Assembly: GCA_023333565.1 (NCBI GenBank)
Contig: JAJKFH010003821.1
Span: forward strand, 1,328,872 to 1,392,871
DNA from: Puffinus mauretanicus
Lineage: Eukaryota > Chordata > Aves > Procellariiformes > Procellariidae
Direction of reading: 5' to 3'
DNA: 64,000 nt
The notes below the pieces were generated by a model. The model had not been told where the DNA came from, ran no database searches, and saw only the letters and a program-made list of their open reading frames with translations. A program made the translations under genes and the position numbers. Below are positions 49,830 through 62,108 of the stretch, piece by piece (within the stretch, counting starts at the first letter, position 1; each line of letters begins with the position of its first letter).

Positions 49830-50317
49830 TGTCCTGGTTCTGGCTGGGACAGAGTTAACTTTCTTCCCAGTAGCTTGGGGGTGTGCTGTGTTTTGGGTTC
49901 GGTGTGAAAGGAGCATTGATGGCCCATTGATGCTTTGGCTGTTGCTGGGTGGTGCTTGCACCGGGGAGGAGGAGCACAGCCAGGGTGGTGGACCCAGCTG
50001 GCCAATGGGGTATTCTATACCATGTGACATCATGCTCAGTATAAAAACCAGGTGTGGGGGGGGCGAGTTCATGACACGCGGTCGGAGAGCAGTTGCATTG
50101 TGCATCGTCTGCTTTGTGTAGTCTGTTATTGTTGTTGTTCTCATTGTTATTATTACTGTTCTACTTTGTTTTATATCAATTATTAAACTGTTTTTATCTC
50201 AACCTGGAAGTTTTCCTACTTGTGCCCTCCCGATTCTCTCCCCCATCCCAGCGGGGGAGGGGGGGGGAGTGAGCAGCTGCGTGGGGTTTATTTGCTGGCT
50301 GGGGTTAAACCACGACA
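49830..50317 (+). mobile_element. Solo ERVL-type LTR with intact target duplication
   Basis: The element starts TGTCCTGGTT and ends AACCACGACA, which are inverted copies with one mismatch. It is flanked by perfect 5-bp duplications GTAAC at 49825-49829 and 50318-50322; 5 bp is typical of ERVL. On the plus strand it has CCAAT (50002-50006), TATAAAA (50040-50046) and ATTAAA (50182-50187) in promoter-to-poly(A) order over 488 bp. No internal viral genes are present, so it arose by LTR-LTR recombination. Confidence 0.92.
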
Positions 50318-50322
50318 GTAAC
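50318..50322. repeat. Right target-site duplication GTAAC
   Basis: Identical to 49825-49829. Confidence 0.92.
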
Positions 50323-53300
50323 ATAGCATGCAAAATATTATTCTTCTTATAAGAAGAACAAATTACAAGTGAGATTTTTAAAAAGTGTATATATTTACAA
50401 ACTCAGTAGCAGAAGTTGTTTATCATTCTGAGAAATGATAAACATCAAAATAAAATTGTATTGACCATGTAATAATTAGTTGCATTAGGATAATATGTTA
50501 TATGATGGAAAAAATGTGCAAGTGTGCATCTATGCCAACCTTGGTCCTTTTCTCAGAAAGGTCAGAGGATAAAAGTATTATGCCCTGTCAGGCAGCCAGC
50601 ACCATTTTACAGTTATCGGTTGCACTCAGCATAGAGGAAATGGGCTCTTGCCTTCAGCTCACAAAATCAAAGCCTGAAACGAGTTTTGCAAACATTCAGA
50701 TCGGATCTCTAATGTACTTGAAATCAGTCTTGATTCGAGTCCGGACTAGCTCTGTGCACTTGCACCCATTTGCTGGAATTTTGTTTGTCTGATGTTTTCC
50801 AACAAAGGTGGATATGAATCTTTTTTTTTACCCATATCTGAAGATTTGCAAACTTTTACAGGTTTTCATGGCTAGCATTATAATGCGATCTGTGTTTTAT
50901 ACTTCTTTTAGCTGATACTGTCAAGGGTTTGCAAATACTGCTTTGATTTTTCACAGCTGAGGTAAGGCTCACTTCAGGTGATGTTCTAACATAATCCAAT
51001 TGACAGAGAGCTGCCTCCATGTGTATCCGCACCAACAATTAATTTGAACCAGTCAAGTGGTCTGTATCCTTATTGTGTGTCTGCCAACCTATGTATCTTC
51101 TCATGTTGTTTAATCTATCAATCGGTCACGTTTTGTCTAGCCTAGGGTAGAGCTGAGATGTTGAAATGCTTTAGCTAATGGCTGCTAATATGTTCTAGAA
51201 GTGTGATATAGGATGTATGAGTACTGCAAAACACTTAAGAAGTCTAAGCTTTAACTCAAATCAGTTAATCAAAGCTAACTAACTCAGGGTAAAACAGCAG
51301 CAAAGATGAAGTAATTTGAACTTCACGCAAGAAGCTTGCTTTCAAGGCTGTACGAACATGCTTAGCAAAAAGGAGATCAAACTGCTGCAAAAGACAGAAA
51401 GTAGAAAAGCTGCAGGTTCTCTGACTAGTGGGTAACCAGTATTTCCTGATTGTTTATACCCTCTTTGCTTGTCTTTCATAGTGAGTTTTCACAGGTGTTT
51501 ATGTAAGCGTGTCCAAGCTACAGCTGCACCCCCTTTGCTGTGTAGAGGTCCCCAGCAGCTGGCCCAAAATCCAAGTTGTGTTGTGCTCAGGAAGATGCAA
51601 GCTATGCTTGGTTAAGACCGCATTTTCTTGCACTATAACCTGTTAGTATATATCTGTGCTAAGCTTCAAGCTAAGGAGTCTAGAAGTGAAATGAAGCTTG
51701 TCCTATGTAGACTGTTAGAAGAGCTCAGCCAGGTTTGCTTTGCACGCTTCTGTTGCATGGAAGCCTGGCAGAGATGGGGAGACCAAATTAAACCAATTAT
51801 CAACAATATGCTGTTCAGCAAATGCTTCTGTTTCTGGCGGTGTTAGCAAAGTGGCAGGAGCAATTCAAAGGCCACAGTCCCCGGAACAAAGCGCTGGCAG
51901 CTCACAAATGATGCAGCAAGCGGCCCCATGAAAGACAACTGGAGGGGGCGGGGAAGGCAGAGGTGAGAAGTGATTGTCTGTCTCCTGATAATGGGACCAA
52001 TTTTCAGTGCAGCTATGCCAGCTGAGCTCCAGGGAGGCACCAGGGAATCCAGCTCAACGGGCTTTAATTTGTGCGTATGTGTATAGATTATATATGACAG
52101 GCACAATTTTACATGCTTTCCAAATCACGGCACTGTACTTAAACCCTAATACATAGATAATGCAGATGTGAGATAATCAAAGCAACCTTTGTTATACGGA
52201 AAACTGAAACTCTTGAGGGCAGAGTTTAATCAATGAATTATTGGAACTAAAATTCCAGCCTTACTGTAGTGATTGTATTACTAGGTGCCATATTTAATTC
52301 ATGAAGAAAACTACAAGTTTTAAAATTGAAATGAGACTCAAAAATTGCTAGTTGATGCAGAATGTAAAATTAATTTTCTGTTGGTCGTGGGCATCAAAGA
52401 AATAGGTAAGAAAGAGCAAAAAATCTTTCTCATCTGTTTCTGGATTCTTTTTATCAGATTCTTAAAGGTCTCAAAAATGTTACAGGAAAACACTGCAGAA
52501 AGGTAGCTGTAATTCACTTTACAAGTTGCATCTCTGTTTTTACCGAAGAAAGTTTTTCTTCTATTCCTTTAACAATGTATGTAAATGTCAAGTTTCTGTA
52601 GGCTAAAGAAATTCTTCAGCGTTATTTAAGTATCTATTTATAAGAAAATTATTACTTCCCTATGGTTTTGGTAATATTACCTCCTTTTTGTTCTTTTTTT
52701 TTCAGATAGGTGAATTACTAGGAGGTGGTAATATACCACTTTTACATACATGTATAACGGCAGTAATCATTACCCTTGTTCTTGAGCTTGTATGTTTTCC
52801 TACAGCTTTGTTAAGATTTGCTTTAATTAAAAAATAAAGAATCTGCTGATTCAAAAGAAAATACCACAGTGAAATAAATCTGTGTTATATTTGGCTAATA
52901 AGGAAACAGAGGACGGTGCCGGATGTGGAGGTGACCAGGATGTTCCATTCCAGCTTTCCTTCCTCATTTAACTTTTCTTTGGCTGCTCCAGCTAGAAACG
53001 ATGCATGAGGGCTGGAACAACAGCAGGCATGGAGGTTTTTCATTACCTGCCCCTCTGACACAGTAGCACAGCAACCACCATACCTCCATCTTCCTTCCTT
53101 CCTGTAGGCTCCTTCTTTCCCACCGTGGGGATATTCTTTCTCCTGATGTCTCGTATTTTCCCCTATGTATAGTTTTATAGATACTGTTTGCAAAGTCCCA
53201 GCTGAAGTTAGCTTGTAAATTGGAGAGCTGTAACGGTACTTCAGGATGACAAATTACGCAGTGTCTTCCTGTAGCTCAACGAACTCTAATGCTTCCACAC

Positions 53301-56300
53301 ATTGTGGTTCATATGTTTGTTCAGACTCTGGCTTTTCATCTGTAGAAAAGCAAAAGAATAACTGGACCTCATGTTGGCAAGGAAGTGACATACACACATG
53401 ATATTTTGAGCACCAACCTCTCACTGACTTGTGAACCTGGACCTCGAACTCTGTGGTTATCTGTGTACAGACTTAAGTAAATGTGCTTGAATTTGCAGAA
53501 GTAGCTGGGGACAGCTAAATTTATATTATATTTAAAAGTAGAGTTCAAATTCTTCTTATACCTGAGCTGCTTTGCTTGGCGATCTAGTTGGTTCGTCCTG
53601 AAATGTAAATTGATCTTTAAGAAGTATGTATGAATGGTGAGTTTGGACTCAGATGCAAATATGACCTTCTGACTAATGTGACAGTAGCCCTTATGCCAGA
53701 GTTCCTTGTGTCTATGGTGGAGGTGGCGTTTCCGTCCTTCACAGTAGGGTGTATGGAGGGATAAATGCATTTTAATTCTGAAGGGACAAATCGACAGTGT
53801 AAACCACAGACTTAAACAAACCACCATGCTCTTCTCTAGTTGTCGCTGCATGGCACTGCTGCTTTCTTTGCACTTCTTTTGTGCTGATTTAGTTTTTAAA
53901 CACATACAAGTTAAGTGTGTTAATACACATACTACGTTCCTTCTAAGTAAACCCTACCTTTTATTTTAGAAACACATTTAAAACATAGAGCAATTAAGCT
54001 GACTTCAGTGAGGTTAGCAAGGAGAGTCAACCATGAGTGTTGGGAAGGAACAAAGATCCTCACTGTTACGGTTTTATTACAACTTTTGCAGTATATCCCT
54101 TTTTTTTCTTTTTTCCTTTTTTAATTCAAATTCCTACTGGGGCATCAAGTGAAAACCCTTCAGAAGAAGGTTTCTTAACTTCCTAAGAGCAAAGGAAAAC
54201 TTGAAAATATAAACCCTGTGTGTTCTGTAACTACAAAACAAATAAGAAGATTCACAATTCAGATTTCAGTTTCACAACTTTTAATGCAATAATACAAGTG
54301 CAACATTTTTTGAAGGCCTGATTTATTTATTTTTTTTTTTAAACTGCAGGCAATATGGTTTCAACTCATTATTCTTGCTTAAACTCAGGGCCTGGAAATC
54401 CAGGTGAATAGTTTTCTCCTGAAATCATAGAAACTCCATGTTAAAAAAAGAAACAACCCAATAATTCAGGAATATTTAAGTAATATTCCTTTTATTGTGG
54501 TAAATATAAAGAAATAATACAATTAATACACTCATACCTGGTGTTTACCCAGTAAAAAGGGGGGTGGTGGTGAATACCAGATTAGTCATTCCTAACTTAG
54601 ACAAACCCTGATTGTGTCTATATTCATAATTTTTCCATGGTAACCAACATGGATTATTGAGTTGCGACTGTTTTGCTGGGCTCCATGTGTTTCTACTGAC
54701 CCTTGAGAGAGCTATTTTGGTGTTAAATACTGCCAGGCAGTGAGTAACCATTTTTCCACTTTACCGAAGGAATATGTGGCTTTACTTCTTCCTTGCATCA
54801 GCTATGGCCTGAATCTTAAATTCACCTTCAGTGAACTGATTCAACTCATTGACCCACTGGAAAACTATTCTCCTTTCTAGAAAAAAAGAAGAAGAAAAGT
54901 TTTCCTTTGAGACTTTTGTCCTGGAGCTGACCTTGCTCAGGGTTTAAAGAGCACAAGTACTGGTGTAAGACAAGAGAATTGAAGAGGGGCGCAAGGAGAG
55001 GGGTAAAAGGGGGAGAGTGACCTCTTGTTTTCCATGACAGTGAGCTGGTTGTTAAGCTCAGCCCAGCCATCTTTAAAACTTCATCGTGAGTTTTCTTTTG
55101 ACATGGTTTCTTAATGTAAGGTTATTATCTCCAGAGCAATTGCAGTAAAGATAAGGCTGCTAGCCTGGATTTACAATAGTGAAAATGGAAGCAGAATTTG
55201 ACCCTCAGATTAACATTTCCTGTAACTCTTAACCGTGTTTTTTATAGTGGTACTTTAGTTCTCTTTTGTTTCAAGTATTTCACTTGTAATCATACCAGTG
55301 TTTCAGCGGTTGCCAGCGATTTGAAGAGAGTAACATTTCTACTTAATTATAAGGCAGGTGGCATTCGGTCAAACATTTTAGGTTATCATCATCCCAATCT
55401 GAAGCTTTTAAAGAAGAAAAGGAAACAGGAATTTTGTTTGGTTCAATGATATAACTTGCTAAGGATAGCTGGCCCCTTACAGAGTGCCCTGATGATCCAA
55501 CCTGGAACCACGTGAAGCGAGTGTTTGATTTCAGCCATAAGGGCACAGGACATTTTCATTAAAAAATCCAACTGCTGTTAAAGCCAAGATGGCATCTTCC
55601 TTCTGATAGTGAGGGAAGTTTTGGTTCATTAAATTGCTGTCTTTTTGGCTCGTGTTTAAAGGGTGTATGACCTTTCTTTTAGAAACGAGCTACTGTTGGA
55701 GGGAACAGTTGATGTGTGCTTGCCCGATGTGATTGCTGTAACAAAGGTGCACAACAAAGGCTGAGTTTGTCTGAACTGGCACTCTCCCGTCATGGCTGGT
55801 GGCTTGAGATGACCTCCAACCAGCCGTGGAGCCCTGTGACTGACCACTGCATGGGGGTCACCCCCTCTACGCTGCATCTGGGTATACTCAATGCACTCTA
55901 GGACGTGTATTACCACAGCATACGGGCCAGTCCCACTATTGCTTTGGGAATCCTTTCTCTTTCTTGACCCAGGCGCTTAGATATGGTGAAGATTTTCTCT
56001 TTAGCATGGTGGGTTTGGGGATCCTGCCCTGGGAAGCTGTGAATTTTCTGAAGCCAGCAGTTTGCAGTTGTATGGCAGAGTCACTGAAGTACTGGAGGGT
56101 TTGTGGTTGTGGTAGCTGTTATTTCTACTCTCAGTTCAGTGCTATAGTCTTGTATATAGTCAGGATATAGTCTTGTATTACGGAGTTTCTGTGCTTCGGA
56201 AAATAAGTTTTCATCATTAACACTTCAAACATTATTCACTGAACCATATGAGAATGGAGAAATGAGAAAGGAGAAAATGTCTTAGAAAGCATTTCCAAAT

Positions 56301-56855
56301 GCCAGGAAGTAAATAGTTATTCCTGGGGCATCTGTTTGGAAAGTTGGCAGCCTCCAAAATGATTACAGATTAAATTCTATTTCAGATAAAGCAAGAGCTA
56401 ATATTGGTTCGATGCTTGGTTTTGATTGATACCTCTTCTGAGAGAACTGATGCTACTTTGCATGGCTAAGCTAAGATCACTTTGTGATTTTAATGCAGAT
56501 TTTCCATCGAAGAAGTGAGATTAAAAAATAAGTAATACAGAATATGTGTTTCAGAACAGAAGTGTCTGTCCCCTGAACTGTAGATCAATGATGGTCTAAA
56601 AGAGTGGTGGATTGCAACATGCAGAGAGCCGATGGGTCACGTGGTGCTGTTTCTCCTTGTTTCGAGCTGCTAAATCCCGTTAAAAGGGAAGCTAGAAACA
56701 AATTTTATGTATTTTCAGTATTTTCGCTCTGTGAATGCGATTGCTGTGACTGACACAACAATTGCATAAAATCATGAGTAAAGAAGGAAGTGTCGCTGTG
56801 CTGGGAGGGCGTTGGCCCACCAAGCGCTCTCCCTCGTTTGTAGCAAGTGGCTCAG

Positions 56856-56880
56856 AGGCTTCAGAGGCTCTCTGAAGCCT
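56856..56880. repeat. Perfect short inverted repeat (11-bp stem, 3-nt loop)
   Basis: AGGCTTCAGAG, GCT, CTCTGAAGCCT. The arms are exact reverse complements. It is too short for a typical pre-miRNA on its own. Confidence 0.7.
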
Positions 56881-59140
56881 TTCTGAACCCCTCACTCTGA
56901 AGTATTTACTGTCGGCCAACTGGGTCCTCACTGGGGAGACCTTGGATACTGAGATGAAAACTGTCATGTGGGAACAAAGCCCAAATCTCAATCAGATCAA
57001 TTAGTTATGCTACAGTTGCTCACTTACAGTCCTTTTCCCAGTTAGGCTCCTCTGTGCTAGCTGTTACAACTCAAATAAGTTGTAACTCAAAGGAGTTTTG
57101 GTGGTAATTATAAGGAAAATGGCTTTTATGCCATTTTGCTTTATGCTTTTTTCACTGTACTGAAGACATGGTGTCTTTAATATCTACACTCTTACAGAAT
57201 ACTTAAACCCCTAGTATCCTAAACTGTATGAGTCCTTCCACCTGATTCTCCTAGGCACCCCAGCTCATTCTGGAGTTCTGCTTCTAATTTTTGCTGAGTT
57301 TAGCAGTGCAGTTGAAAAGGTTACCACCCTCACAAGTCCAGTCTTTTCTGATGCTGGAAGTTACCATCCGCATAGGAACAGTGGTATTTTAATTTAAACT
57401 ACAGAAATCAAAGTATGCTGATGCAGAGGGTCACAGTCACAAAATGGGCTCGCAACCCCTTGTTCTGCTGGTCCACCATGCCAGGAAAGGAGTGACTTCC
57501 AGAATAAGGGCAAAGCAGAAGACTGAGGACAGTAAAATTTCCAAATGCCGTCCAAGACGTTATCCAAGAGGGAGTAAGAACCCTTTGCTACTTCCTAAAT
57601 TGCTTTCACAGGAGACTACTGGAATAACGCTATTTCTGGAACTCTGTCTTGTTCTAGTTGTTCTTTCCCTTTCCATGGTGGACATGACCTCTTTCTTTTT
57701 CCTTCATCTTACTTTTCACACCTTCTTGTTTCAGTTGCTTTTCTCTTTTTCTGTCTTGTTTAGATGTTTGGTTTTTAAATTGTTCTTCCTGCCAGAAAAG
57801 AGAAATCAATATAAGTATATGTAAAATAAAGAACCTGTCACTGTCTTGATTTCCTAACCTTCTATGATTTATTTTCAGGATTATTCCCTTGGCACCAAAG
57901 CTCAGTTAGCAAAGAAAGGTGACAAGTGCTTGCTGGTGATATTACTGCTGTCCCCTTCCAGAGCAAAGGAAGGGGATTCTTCCTTTCTTTCATTCATTAG
58001 AACTGCCTGAGCCACCAGAGACAGAGTAATTTCCATCGGTCAGGCCAGTGGGTAGGCTGGTTCAGATATATTGTTTCTCCAGTTGGGATCAGTAAAGAAT
58101 GTCCTTATATAAAAAAGATTCTCACTTTCTCCTGCTGTTATAGCATACCAGTGACCAGTAAAAAGCTTTAAATTGCAACAGAGGGAGAGCAGAAGAATGC
58201 TTGATGAAAAGAAGCATGACTTGTCATTTATTAAAGGTTGACCATGGACTGGTGTCAGGTGAACTGTAAAAGCATAGAGGGATCGATCACCCAGTAGCAC
58301 AAGTTATTGCAGATCTTGCCAAATACTTCCACTGATCCTATTTGCAGCTGTAACTTTACAGGATTTTCTCTGTTCACTTGAAGAAGTCTGCGGGAGGTAT
58401 CCACATCAGTTTTGCTTATTTGTCTTTTAAATGTTCTTTAAAATGGCTCATCTATTTCTGAAATAGAGGCTGAAGAAGTGTTTTCTAGTGACTGCTTCTT
58501 ACAGGTGTTCTAGTACCTATTAATTACAGAGCACAAACTTAACAGTTGATGTGGGGAAGGTTGCAGGATATGTTTACTTCACCATAATTTTGGTACTTTC
58601 TGACTACGAAGCACCTGGCTTTACAATGTTACTATTTTTAATATAGTTCTTTGGTTTGTAATGATACCTCCACAGCAATTAAAGCTGCCTAATATTTTCC
58701 ACTGTAGACGACTTTCTTTAGTTGCATGTTTCTTTGTCAAGTCTTAACTGTTTGGGTTGAAGCTTTCTATGCTTGCTTTCTGCCTCAGACTCTGAATAGT
58801 TTTGGGAAGCTTTAGTAAAAATTATATAGCTGTATTCAAGAATTGTCTCCAAACAGAAGTTGGGGAGAGGTTGTTTCTTGTTTCCAGTGCCACAATTTTT
58901 ATTGCTTTTTCTTTTGAGTGCTCTGCCTTTCCTGAGCAAATCCTCTGGAATTAGAACTGGGACCAAAGATTTGGCAAAAGGATAATCCTGGGATAAAAGA
59001 AATACCATGTACTGTCCTCCAAAGACTCAGACAGATTTGGATGAACTACATCTTTGAAAATCTTTTTACATATGTTCAGAAACTACAGGCTTCAAAAAGA
59101 TTTATTTCACTGGCCTCAGGCTGGAGGTAATGGGTAAGGT

Positions 59141-59175
59141 AGTGAATATAGTGAATATATATATATAGTGAATAT
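59141..59175. repeat. AGTGAATAT / AT microrepeat
   Basis: The unit AGTGAATAT recurs at about 59141, 59150 and 59167, separated by an (AT)n stretch. Confidence 0.75.
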
Positions 59176-59946
59176 GAGCCACACCCATATATATTGAATC
59201 GGACTCGCATGACAGAGGACATACCTCCCAAATCAAGACACACGACCATGGAGGCCCAGCAGTCCAAGGTGATAGGGAGGATGGATAAAGGCAGAGCTGA
59301 TGCCAACTCCCTGCCCAGTGGGCAGTGCTGCAGCCTCCCTCTGGTTTGTTTGGGAGGAAAGTTGGGAGCTTGTGAGTTAGCGGGCTCAAAGCCAGGGAGT
59401 TTGGACATGGAAAGATTGAAGACAGTCAATTTTCTTTCTCTGGGAAAACTTGCTAATACCTTATATAGCTGTTTTGTTGTTTTCTTTACCTCTGTTGCTA
59501 ATGAAAATAGGAAGCTGGTTACTTTGCACAGAATGGCCTGTGTAGGTTTTGAAGCCCTCAATGCATATGCCCATTTGGTCACCTTAAATGTTGCTGCAGT
59601 GTTTGGCTGTTTCTTTCAGGGAACTGGTAAGCCACTGCTTCTTCTTTTTTATAATTATTTTAGAAGTTATTTCTGAGAGCGCCATCTCTCCGTGGTGCAC
59701 AGTCTGATTGTAGAAACTACAGCACTTACAAATCACCTAACAAAGTCTGAAGAGCACTCTGGGATTCACTTGATAAGAGTGGCTATATAAATGAAAGGCT
59801 GTTAATTGTGTGGCTGGCTGCCACGTGCAGTTAATCCCCAGCGCAAAAGCGCAGCAAAATGCGCTCTGTGAGCAGTTCCGATCCAGAAATAACCGGGAAG
59901 GAAAGAACAGAAGCTCAGGGCTACCTTTCGGCTCTGTGATTTACAC

Positions 59947-60117
59947 CGCCCACGAGGATATCTCGCAACATTGGCCATGTATTTTTCAGCTTGTTGCCAA
60001 TCCTCATGCCATCGCTGAACTTGATACTGAGGCTGGGACTTTGTAATTCTATCCAGAATGGCGCGGTTCTCCTGGTTCACTCTCCGCAGCTCCTGCTTTC
60101 GTTTTTCTCCATTTAAA
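59947..60117 (-). CDS. CFAP97D2: CFAP97D2-like internal exon B (3' end uncertain)
   Basis: The acceptor is tcctctag, and AG plus T completes a Ser codon with exon A. It encodes 57 residues ending ARYPRG plus CG. The end at 59947 assumes a weak gtgtaa donor. The frame otherwise stays open to a stop at 59802-59804 through non-conserved sequence, so this could instead be the last exon. Another GT lies near 59918. Confidence 0.78.
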
Positions 60118-62108
60118 CTAGAGGAGAAAACCATATAAGCAGAATCAAACTTTTCCGCGCTTGTTTGTGTTCCCGCACCTGGGAACCCAGAATGTGAAAT
60201 AGCTGTCAATCTTGTGTCAGGGGAAAATTCGCCTAAGGTTTTATACCTCTCCTACAGGGACTTGCTCCTCCTTGATCTGCATTAACTGGCCCTTGCAACC
60301 CAATCCTTTTGTCCTTCTTAAGAGGATAGTCTTTGTTCAGTATCTTCCAAACGCAGCCCTGCCTATATGGGGGTTTCGTGCATTTTACAAGAGGAAAAAT
60401 GCTAGTTTTATCTTGGATTAACGCCAACCCTCCAGTCTTGAAATTGCTGTAGTGTGGTACTGTAGGTGAGGGCATGGACGGTGTCTGAGAATGCTTAACG
60501 AGCAGTTTCAGTTACTTTGGTTTATATGGTTTTTTTGTGTACAAACCAGATGCACCGAGTTGGGAAGCATGAAGGTAACGGAGATAAGCGTACTGCCTCA
60601 AATGCCTTGGAAACTTTCTGAGATTTCTTAGACTAATTTCCCAGGCAGCTGAGCTGATCGCGTAGCAGTCTCCTGCCACCAGAAAAGGGAAGGACTTGCT
60701 CTTTTCCTTCCCCTGTTCATCTCCCCACTGCTCCCAGCTGTGTGGTCTTCTCTACACCTTGCACCAGCCCTGGAATTCATCACTTCGTAGGAAGTGGCAG
60801 AAAAACTACCCAGGTTTGTTTGTTTTTGTCGGATTAGTTTTCTGCTGCTGAATCAAGTTTAATAAGTTAATGGAGAGGTCTGATGAAAACCAGGGTTGAT
60901 CCAAAGAAAACAACAAGAGTTTGCCACTTGAATCAGGAAGGGGGAGAGGGAATGAAAAAGGGGAGGATGCTCTGCTCCTTCCATATCTTGTGGAATCACA
61001 CCTTCAGCAGCGGAGTTAACTGACGCTTGTTGATACCTGCACTGATCTGGGTGTTATTCACCAGTGACAAGCCATAAGTGTTATGATGTGGATTTGCATG
61101 ATGTGGACATGGCCAACTGTTTCAGATAATTTCTGCCTTCCCAAGGAACTGTGCAAATGTCAGAATATTCGTGACGGTGACGCGTAATGAGTTCTACCTA
61201 GGTCACTTGCACCTGAGCTGCATTTTGCTGTCTGGAGACACTTTAGGGCCCGATGAGCAGTCAGTCTGTCATGAAGTCGTCTGTAAATGAATCACAGGAG
61301 GTAACAACCGCCACCTGAGTTATACAAACCATTCTCTTCACTTCAAAAGCCTGTCCCTGCTGTTGACTGGTTTTCTGTGCCCTATTCGGAGTGCGAATTT
61401 CCTCCTGAATCAGAAATATGTAAGGTGGTTCTCTCTAGTGATAAATCCTCAAGGCATATTTTGCTTAGTCTCCTTTGAGCAGTAAATTATATTTTGATTT
61501 CTGCCTGCTTCCTGCTCCACTTTTCTTTTTAATTTTAATTCTATTTTTTGCTCTGTTTTTATTTCATCTCTAAGCTTTGGATCTCCCTCTTTCCGGTGGT
61601 GTCTGTAGGAACAACTGGCAAAGTCAGCAGCAATGACTCACTTAGCAGGAACAACAGCTTTGCTGAGACATAATAGGTTTGCTTCATTTATTTCCCTTAA
61701 AGTAGGGCAATGTTCTCTCTCTCTCTCCCCACCCCCGCCCCTTTTTTTCATTCCCTCAGTTATTAAACTGAAAAACTAATTTAAAGCCATCTTCTCTCCA
61801 AGAGAGGGTAGGAGGAAAATGAGCCGGCATTGGATTTCATGTGACAGGGCAAGCAAATGGCTTTCTGAAGTGTTGATTATACCTTAGGCTGCCTTTTAAA
61901 ATGTCCTCACAGAGCAGTTTATCCTTAGCTATGTTTGTCACTGGGAAGGTAACTTGATAACTACATAGAAATAGTGCTGCTGATATTACCTTTTGGCCTT
62001 ATAGTCATTTTTGTTGTCGATTTGTCCCTTTGTTCTCATGATGCAGGACATCTTCTCCAGCAGCAAACAGTTGTCTCTTTCGATGATGGAAAGTCGGTCT
62101 TCCTCCAA
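59947..62108 (-). CDS. CFAP97D2: CFAP97D2-like CFAP97-domain gene, two internal exons (partial)
   Basis: Two exons, 62108-61990 and 60117-59947, join in frame to give 96 whole codons plus two bases. The first contains LEEDRLSIIERDNCLLLEKM and MRTKGQIDN; the second contains SLNGEKRKQELRRVNQENRA and YQVQRWHEDWQQAEKY, ending ARYPRG. This is the CFAP97 (KIAA1430-like) domain pattern: an LxxERLxxIExDNxxLLxKM helix, then a basic LNxExRxxELxRVxxEN helix. Family members are linked to cilia and sperm flagella. CFAP97D2 is chosen over CFAP97D1 because its human gene, as remembered, adjoins CDC16 at 13q34. The start exon and last exon were not found, so the gene is incomplete here. Confidence 0.75.
60118..61989 (-). 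other. CFAP97D2-like intron between exons A and B
   Basis: 1.9 kb bounded by gtaata and tcctctag. No other exon or mobile element was recognised; a CT-rich tract is at about 61713-61727. Confidence 0.7.
61990..62108 (-). CDS. CFAP97D2: CFAP97D2-like internal exon A
   Basis: This exon is 119 bp with acceptor cacaaag and donor gtaata. It encodes 39 residues plus AG in a strongly helical, charged pattern (LEEDRLSIIERDNCLLLEKM). The chosen acceptor gives phase 0. The upstream exon would carry the ...LKLKKLK lead-in and was not recognised in 62109-64000. Confidence 0.8.

Larger units (their letters stand above)
50323..59800. other. Intergenic DNA between the solo LTR and CFAP97D2
   Basis: No recognisable coding exon was seen on either strand. 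One open frame of 178 codons (53369-53905, minus) has no resemblance to a known family and is probably chance. The terminal exon or exons and 3' UTR of the CFAP97D2-like gene may lie toward the right end but were not identified. Confidence 0.5.

Noticed and set aside
49763..50144. Open frames of 80-114 codons
   Set aside because: They lie within the solo LTR and are not viral proteins.
53369..53905. A 178-codon minus-strand open frame
   Set aside because: No recognisable domain, AT-driven Lys/Leu/Ser content, no supporting splice or gene context. Judged chance, though it is the longest frame in the gene-poor interval.
56856..56880. Hairpin as a microRNA precursor
   Set aside because: The stem is only 11 bp with a 3-nt loop, far shorter than a pre-miRNA.
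57444..57824. A 126-codon plus-strand open frame with a hydrophobic Leu/Phe stretch
   Set aside because: The stretch reads a T-rich tract; no family match or splice context.
59194..59676. A 160-codon plus-strand open frame and overlapping minus-strand frames
   Set aside because: Frames on both strands overlap and none resembles a known family. None supplies the missing CFAP97D2 terminal exon convincingly.
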